16,443 bases of DNA. Origin: Pseudomonadota bacterium (GTDB lineage: Bacteria > Pseudomonadota > Alphaproteobacteria > Paracaedibacterales > CAITNM01). Positions 13,362 to 16,443 of the stretch are shown in pieces. Every line of letters begins with the position of its first letter. The first letter of the stretch is position 1. Made by a program: the position numbers and the translations under genes. The stretch spans positions 1-16,443 of the forward strand of contig JAPLON010000042.1 in assembly GCA_026400695.1 (NCBI GenBank), in the 5' to 3' direction. The notes under the pieces were generated by a model, which saw nothing but the letters and a program-made list of their open reading frames with translations, was not told the origin of the DNA and ran no database searches.

Positions 13362-14995
13362 TGAAGAAAATCAGATCTTTAATATTAAAAAAAATAAAAA
13401 AATACGCAATTCCATTTGCAGTTGTAATTCCTATGCTTGCAAGCCTAGTAATCTTTGAAGAGGAAATACAAGAATGCAAATATTTTTTATGGGCAAATTT
13501 TTCTCAAGAATATGAACAACACAAAGCAGTTATTGAACCATATTTTGATGAGCAATTTTATCTAAGCAAATATAACAAGGCTGTTAAAAAATCCGGACTT
13601 AAAGCTATTGATCACTTTTTACAACATGGATGGCAAAGTAATGATTGGCGTAAACATACAGACCCAAACCCTTGGTTTAATACTACTCTTTATAAAGAAC
13701 GTCTTTGGCCGCAAAAAAAATCAAGTAACTCGAGTGGAACTTTCATCAAACGTTTATTAACAATTGATGAAAGTCCATTTATCAATTTTTTAACTCAACC
13801 CAACCTTGGAAAGCACAACCTAAACATTGACATATACGCAAACACAGATGAACTAGGGCGCGCCTGGATGGCCGTTGAAGAATTCATACGAATTAACAAA
13901 TTTGCAATCACCCTACATTTACCGGAAAAATTAGACAAAAAAGAAATGATCCGCTTTGAACCACAAACAAAACGTGGATTAAAAATCACCCACGATAATT
14001 ATAACCAAAAAAGCTTTTACCAAAATGATTTTATCAAAAGCGGTAATTACAGTTTTTGTGAACTAAAACCACACCCAAAAACTATTCCAGAAGAAGCAAT
14101 TACATATGTGAAAAGTGATTTTGAATACCTAATGCATCGACTTTATAATTATACAGGCTGGCATAAGAATGGGAGAGTTAATCCTCTAATGATCAATATT
14201 GCCCACTATTGTGATGAGCCTATTATTTTTACAAGATCTGGAAACTGGGTATTTCAAATTAGGTATTTTTTAAAAAATTTACTACGGTGCAAATGGAATT
14301 ATCAAGATACCTCACAACAAGATTTCAAGGACTATTTAGTAAGAATTTCTGATGGTTTTGACCTTTGTTTAATAAACTCGAAACTACCAATTAAGAGTTT
14401 AAAAATAATACCTGGTTTCCTGCACGCATATGTTAATACCGATGAACTCGACAAAATAAAAAAATTTGGAATAAGCTACCTATTGAGCTTAGGTGGGGCC
14501 AGTCTTAAATCATATCGTCAAAAATCTGGATTTAATTACAAGCTCCGAAAAGATATTTGGGATCACGAAGAAGATTTTAAAATACCAACCCAATTTTACT
14601 TATCATTCCGCGATAAAGATAAATACCCCAAAGATTTACAAAATCGTGTGATGCCTTCAGATTCAAAAAAGTGGATTTTTAACTCACAATTTTCTATAGC
14701 AATTGAAAATACACAACAGGAGGATTATTTTACAGAAAAATTATTGGGTTGCTTTATATCACTTTCAGTACCTATTTACATAGGGTGTCCTAATATTCTA
14801 GATTACTTCGACGCCAAAGGAATAATTATTGTAAACTCTTTACAAGAATTAATTACGGTGGCTAATTCTCTTAACAATGAAACTTATCAAAAAATGCTGC
14901 CACACCTTAAAGAAAACAGAGAACGTAGCCTAAAATTTTTAAATTTAGAAAATGAAACAATAGCTGAATTTTTTAAAAACAAAGTTAATAAGTAG
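13361..14995 (+). CDS. Membrane-anchored GT10 (fucosyltransferase)-like glycosyltransferase
   Basis: This 544-residue protein has a basic N-terminus (KKIRSLILKKIKK) and one membrane segment at about 15-32, so it is probably an inner-membrane-anchored enzyme. Residues 60-115 hold a motif often seen next to glycosyltransferases in surface-polysaccharide proteins: FDEQFYLSKY, HFLQHGW, WRKHTDPNPWFNTTLYKE. The C-terminal part fits glycosyltransferase family 10: YLLSLGG at 373-379, then FSIAIENTQQEDYFTEKL at 444-461 followed by VPIYIGCPNILDYF at 470-483, matching the E-N-x(5)-Y-x-T-E-K and VPVYxG pattern of alpha-1,3-fucosyltransferases. Donor and acceptor sugars are unknown, and no sugar-nucleotide synthesis gene is nearby. 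The TAATG junction with eipB implies translational coupling and a shared envelope role. Another nucleotide-sugar transferase specificity is possible. Confidence 0.72.
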   Translation: MKKIRSLILKKIKKYAIPFAVVIPMLASLVIFEEEIQECKYFLWANFSQEYEQHKAVIEPYFDEQFYLSKYNKAVKKSGLKAIDHFLQHGWQSNDWRKHTDPNPWFNTTLYKERLWPQKKSSNSSGTFIKRLLTIDESPFINFLTQPNLGKHNLNIDIYANTDELGRAWMAVEEFIRINKFAITLHLPEKLDKKEMIRFEPQTKRGLKITHDNYNQKSFYQNDFIKSGNYSFCELKPHPKTIPEEAITYVKSDFEYLMHRLYNYTGWHKNGRVNPLMINIAHYCDEPIIFTRSGNWVFQIRYFLKNLLRCKWNYQDTSQQDFKDYLVRISDGFDLCLINSKLPIKSLKIIPGFLHAYVNTDELDKIKKFGISYLLSLGGASLKSYRQKSGFNYKLRKDIWDHEEDFKIPTQFYLSFRDKDKYPKDLQNRVMPSDSKKWIFNSQFSIAIENTQQEDYFTEKLLGCFISLSVPIYIGCPNILDYFDAKGIIIVNSLQELITVANSLNNETYQKMLPHLKENRERSLKFLNLENETIAEFFKNKVNK

Positions 14996-15074
14996 ACCGT
15001 AAAAAACGAATGGATATCTAGCATTTGACTAAAATTAAGATTAGTATTATTCAAGAAAGTTAAGTTGATTTTGA
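14996..15074 (+). promoter_or_regulatory. Spacer before nuoL with a possible weak promoter
   Basis: These 79 nt hold TTGACT near 15026-15031, followed 16-17 nt later by a poor -10 (TTATTC or TATTCA). No terminator hairpin for the glycosyltransferase gene is visible. Only a weak Shine-Dalgarno-like AGAAAG (15054-15059) precedes the nuoL ATG, at an unusually long distance. nuoL may be read partly from the upstream operon. Confidence 0.25.
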
Positions 15075-16443
15075 ATGGATTCTTTTCAACTAGGATGCCT
15101 AAGTCTAGGAGCGCCTCTGGCCGGTGCCTTATTAGCCTACATACGCGCATACAATGACAGCAAAAATGCTTACTGGATTTACGTTGCAACAATAGCAATT
15201 AGTTTTCTTGCATGCTGTACGCTTTTGTACCAAATCAACCAAGATGGAGCTGATTACGTAAGTCTGTTTGATTGGATTAAAGCTGAAAGAATAAAGGTTA
15301 GATGGACCTTTTTGTTTGACACACTCAGCACACTGATGATGAGTTTAGTAACGTTCATCTCATTACTTGTACATATTTATTCACTAGGCTATATGAAAGA
15401 TGATCCTGGCAAATCACGCTTTTTGGGACACTTAAACCTCTTTACCTTTATGATGTTATTACTAGTTTGCTCTTCAAATTTGCTACAGCTATTTTGTGGT
15501 TGGGAAGGAGTTAGCCTTGCTTCATATTTATTAATTGGCTATTGGCATGAAAAAAAGACAGCTCTTAAAGCGTCAATCAAAGCTTTTGTCGTTAATCGTA
15601 TTGGAGATATTGGCATAGTTCTTGCAATTGGTGCAATTTTTACACTTTTCAATACATTAGAATTTAAAGAAATTTTTGCAATGCTAAGTAAACAAGAAAT
15701 ACACCTTAATACTTTTTGGCTAAACACAACTTGCCTGTTTCTATTTTTAGGTGCGATTGGCAAATCAGGACAATTTGGATTGCATATTTGGTTGCCTGAT
15801 GCAATGGAAGCACCAACACCTGTTTCCGCGCTACTACATGCAGCAACTATGGTTACCGCTGGCGTATTTTTAGTTATACGTTTCGGACCATTATTTGAGC
15901 TAGCCCCAATTGCAAAACAAGTAATGATGTTTGTAGGTCTAGCCACGGGAATCTTTGCTGGATCCGTTGCAATTTGCCAAACTGATATTAAAAAAATTAT
16001 CGCTTATTCTACGTGTAGCCAAATAGGAATGATGTTTATGTCCTGTGCAGCAGGCGCTTATTCTATAGCATTTTTCCACCTATTCACTCACGCTTTTTTT
16101 AAAGCACAATTGTTTTTAGGTGCAGGTGCCGTTATTCATGCTATGTCCCATGAGCAAAATATTATGCACATGGGAGGACTAAAATCACACTTACCATTTA
16201 GCTACTACACAATGATGATCGGTACCCTTGCACTTTGTGGATTCCCTCTTTTTGCCGGATACTATTCAAAAGATTTAATTTTTGAAGCTATATACCAGTC
16301 ATCAATTTCGTTTCCATATATATACTATGGATTATGCTTAATATTAACATTTATAACTGGTATATACTCATGGAGATTATTATTTTTAGTATTTCATGGT
16401 AAAATAAATGCTGATGAACATGTTACAGCACACATTCATAAAG
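15075..16443 (+). CDS. nuoL: NADH-quinone oxidoreductase subunit L (3' end outside window)
   Basis: NuoL is the most distal antiporter-like, proton-pumping membrane subunit of respiratory complex I. The first 456 codons are present from ATG 15075 and run off the window end in frame. Key residues match E. coli NuoL numbering closely: E144 in CGWEGVSLASYLLIGYW, K230 in FLGAIGKSGQFGLHIWLPDA, the PTPVSALLHAATMVTAGVF stretch at 247-265, DIKKIIAYSTCSQIG at 304-318, H335 and H339 with K343 in FHLFTHAFFKAQLF, and K399 in GYYSKD. Many membrane helices are evident. The gene is not preceded by nuoK or another nuo gene, as it would be in a standard nuo operon, but by an unrelated glycosyltransferase gene. 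The missing part would hold the last helices and the lateral helix. Confidence 0.97.
   Translation, partial: MDSFQLGCLSLGAPLAGALLAYIRAYNDSKNAYWIYVATIAISFLACCTLLYQINQDGADYVSLFDWIKAERIKVRWTFLFDTLSTLMMSLVTFISLLVHIYSLGYMKDDPGKSRFLGHLNLFTFMMLLLVCSSNLLQLFCGWEGVSLASYLLIGYWHEKKTALKASIKAFVVNRIGDIGIVLAIGAIFTLFNTLEFKEIFAMLSKQEIHLNTFWLNTTCLFLFLGAIGKSGQFGLHIWLPDAMEAPTPVSALLHAATMVTAGVFLVIRFGPLFELAPIAKQVMMFVGLATGIFAGSVAICQTDIKKIIAYSTCSQIGMMFMSCAAGAYSIAFFHLFTHAFFKAQLFLGAGAVIHAMSHEQNIMHMGGLKSHLPFSYYTMMIGTLALCGFPLFAGYYSKDLIFEAIYQSSISFPYIYYGLCLILTFITGIYSWRLLFLVFHGKINADEHVTAHIHK

Noticed and set aside
14887..15198. 103-codon minus-strand open frame across the glycosyltransferase-nuoL junction
   Set aside because: It lies antisense to the end of one real gene and the start of another, and has no recognisable features.
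15539..15946. 135-codon minus-strand open frame inside nuoL
   Set aside because: The plus strand carries clear NuoL sequence with conserved residues throughout; this is an antisense shadow.
1..16443. CRISPR arrays, insertion sequences or prophage genes
   Set aside because: No regularly spaced repeats, transposase-like proteins, terminal inverted repeats or phage genes were seen on either strand.

Overview
The window looks like a piece of an AT-rich alphaproteobacterial chromosome, probably from a reduced or host-associated lineage (Holosporales- or Rickettsiales-like; this placement is inference). The evidence is an EipB/DUF1849-family periplasmic protein, which is typical of Alphaproteobacteria, an alpha-type AddA helicase with an AddB-like nuclease protein, a 3-hydroxybutyrate dehydrogenase, strongly A+T-biased codon use, and at least one gene in visible decay. 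I see no tRNA or rRNA gene, CRISPR array, insertion sequence or phage module.

Layout. 1-374 (+) is the 3' end of fumC. 437-1958 (-) is a broken gene: an intact start, Shine-Dalgarno and signal peptide, an in-frame TAA at codon 29, a one-base frameshift in an A run near 1059-1062, and a C-terminal HicA-like domain. 2031-4505 (-) is a short addA that stops just after helicase motif VI and has no nuclease domain. 4506-4737 has no convincing gene but holds a GC-rich, G-tract-bearing patch that stands out in this AT-rich DNA. 4738-10690 (-) reads as one tight operon, transcribed in the order MFS transporter, short addB-like gene, second MFS transporter, unrecognised multi-span membrane protein, with overlaps of 23 and 8 nt and a gap of 29 nt.

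From 10770 the genes face both ways. bdhA (+) diverges from the operon and converges with tal/talC (-). tal diverges from a two-gene envelope operon (+): eipB and a membrane-anchored GT10-like glycosyltransferase, whose stop and start share one base. Last is the 5' part of nuoL (+), cut by the window end.

How the genes fit together. fumC (TCA cycle), nuoL (complex I) and bdhA (hydroxybutyrate to acetoacetate) are energy metabolism; tal is sugar-phosphate carbon shuffling; the two MFS proteins suggest solute exchange with the surroundings. eipB and the glycosyltransferase point to cell-envelope or surface-glycan work. The most notable point is the AddAB pair: AddA lacks its nuclease domain, and the AddB-like protein is about half the usual length with Asn in place of the acidic residue of its D/E-x-K motif. 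As read, the pair may retain helicase activity but no canonical nuclease. I did not find a clearly new multi-gene system; this altered AddAB pair and the EipB-glycosyltransferase operon are the best candidates for a second look.
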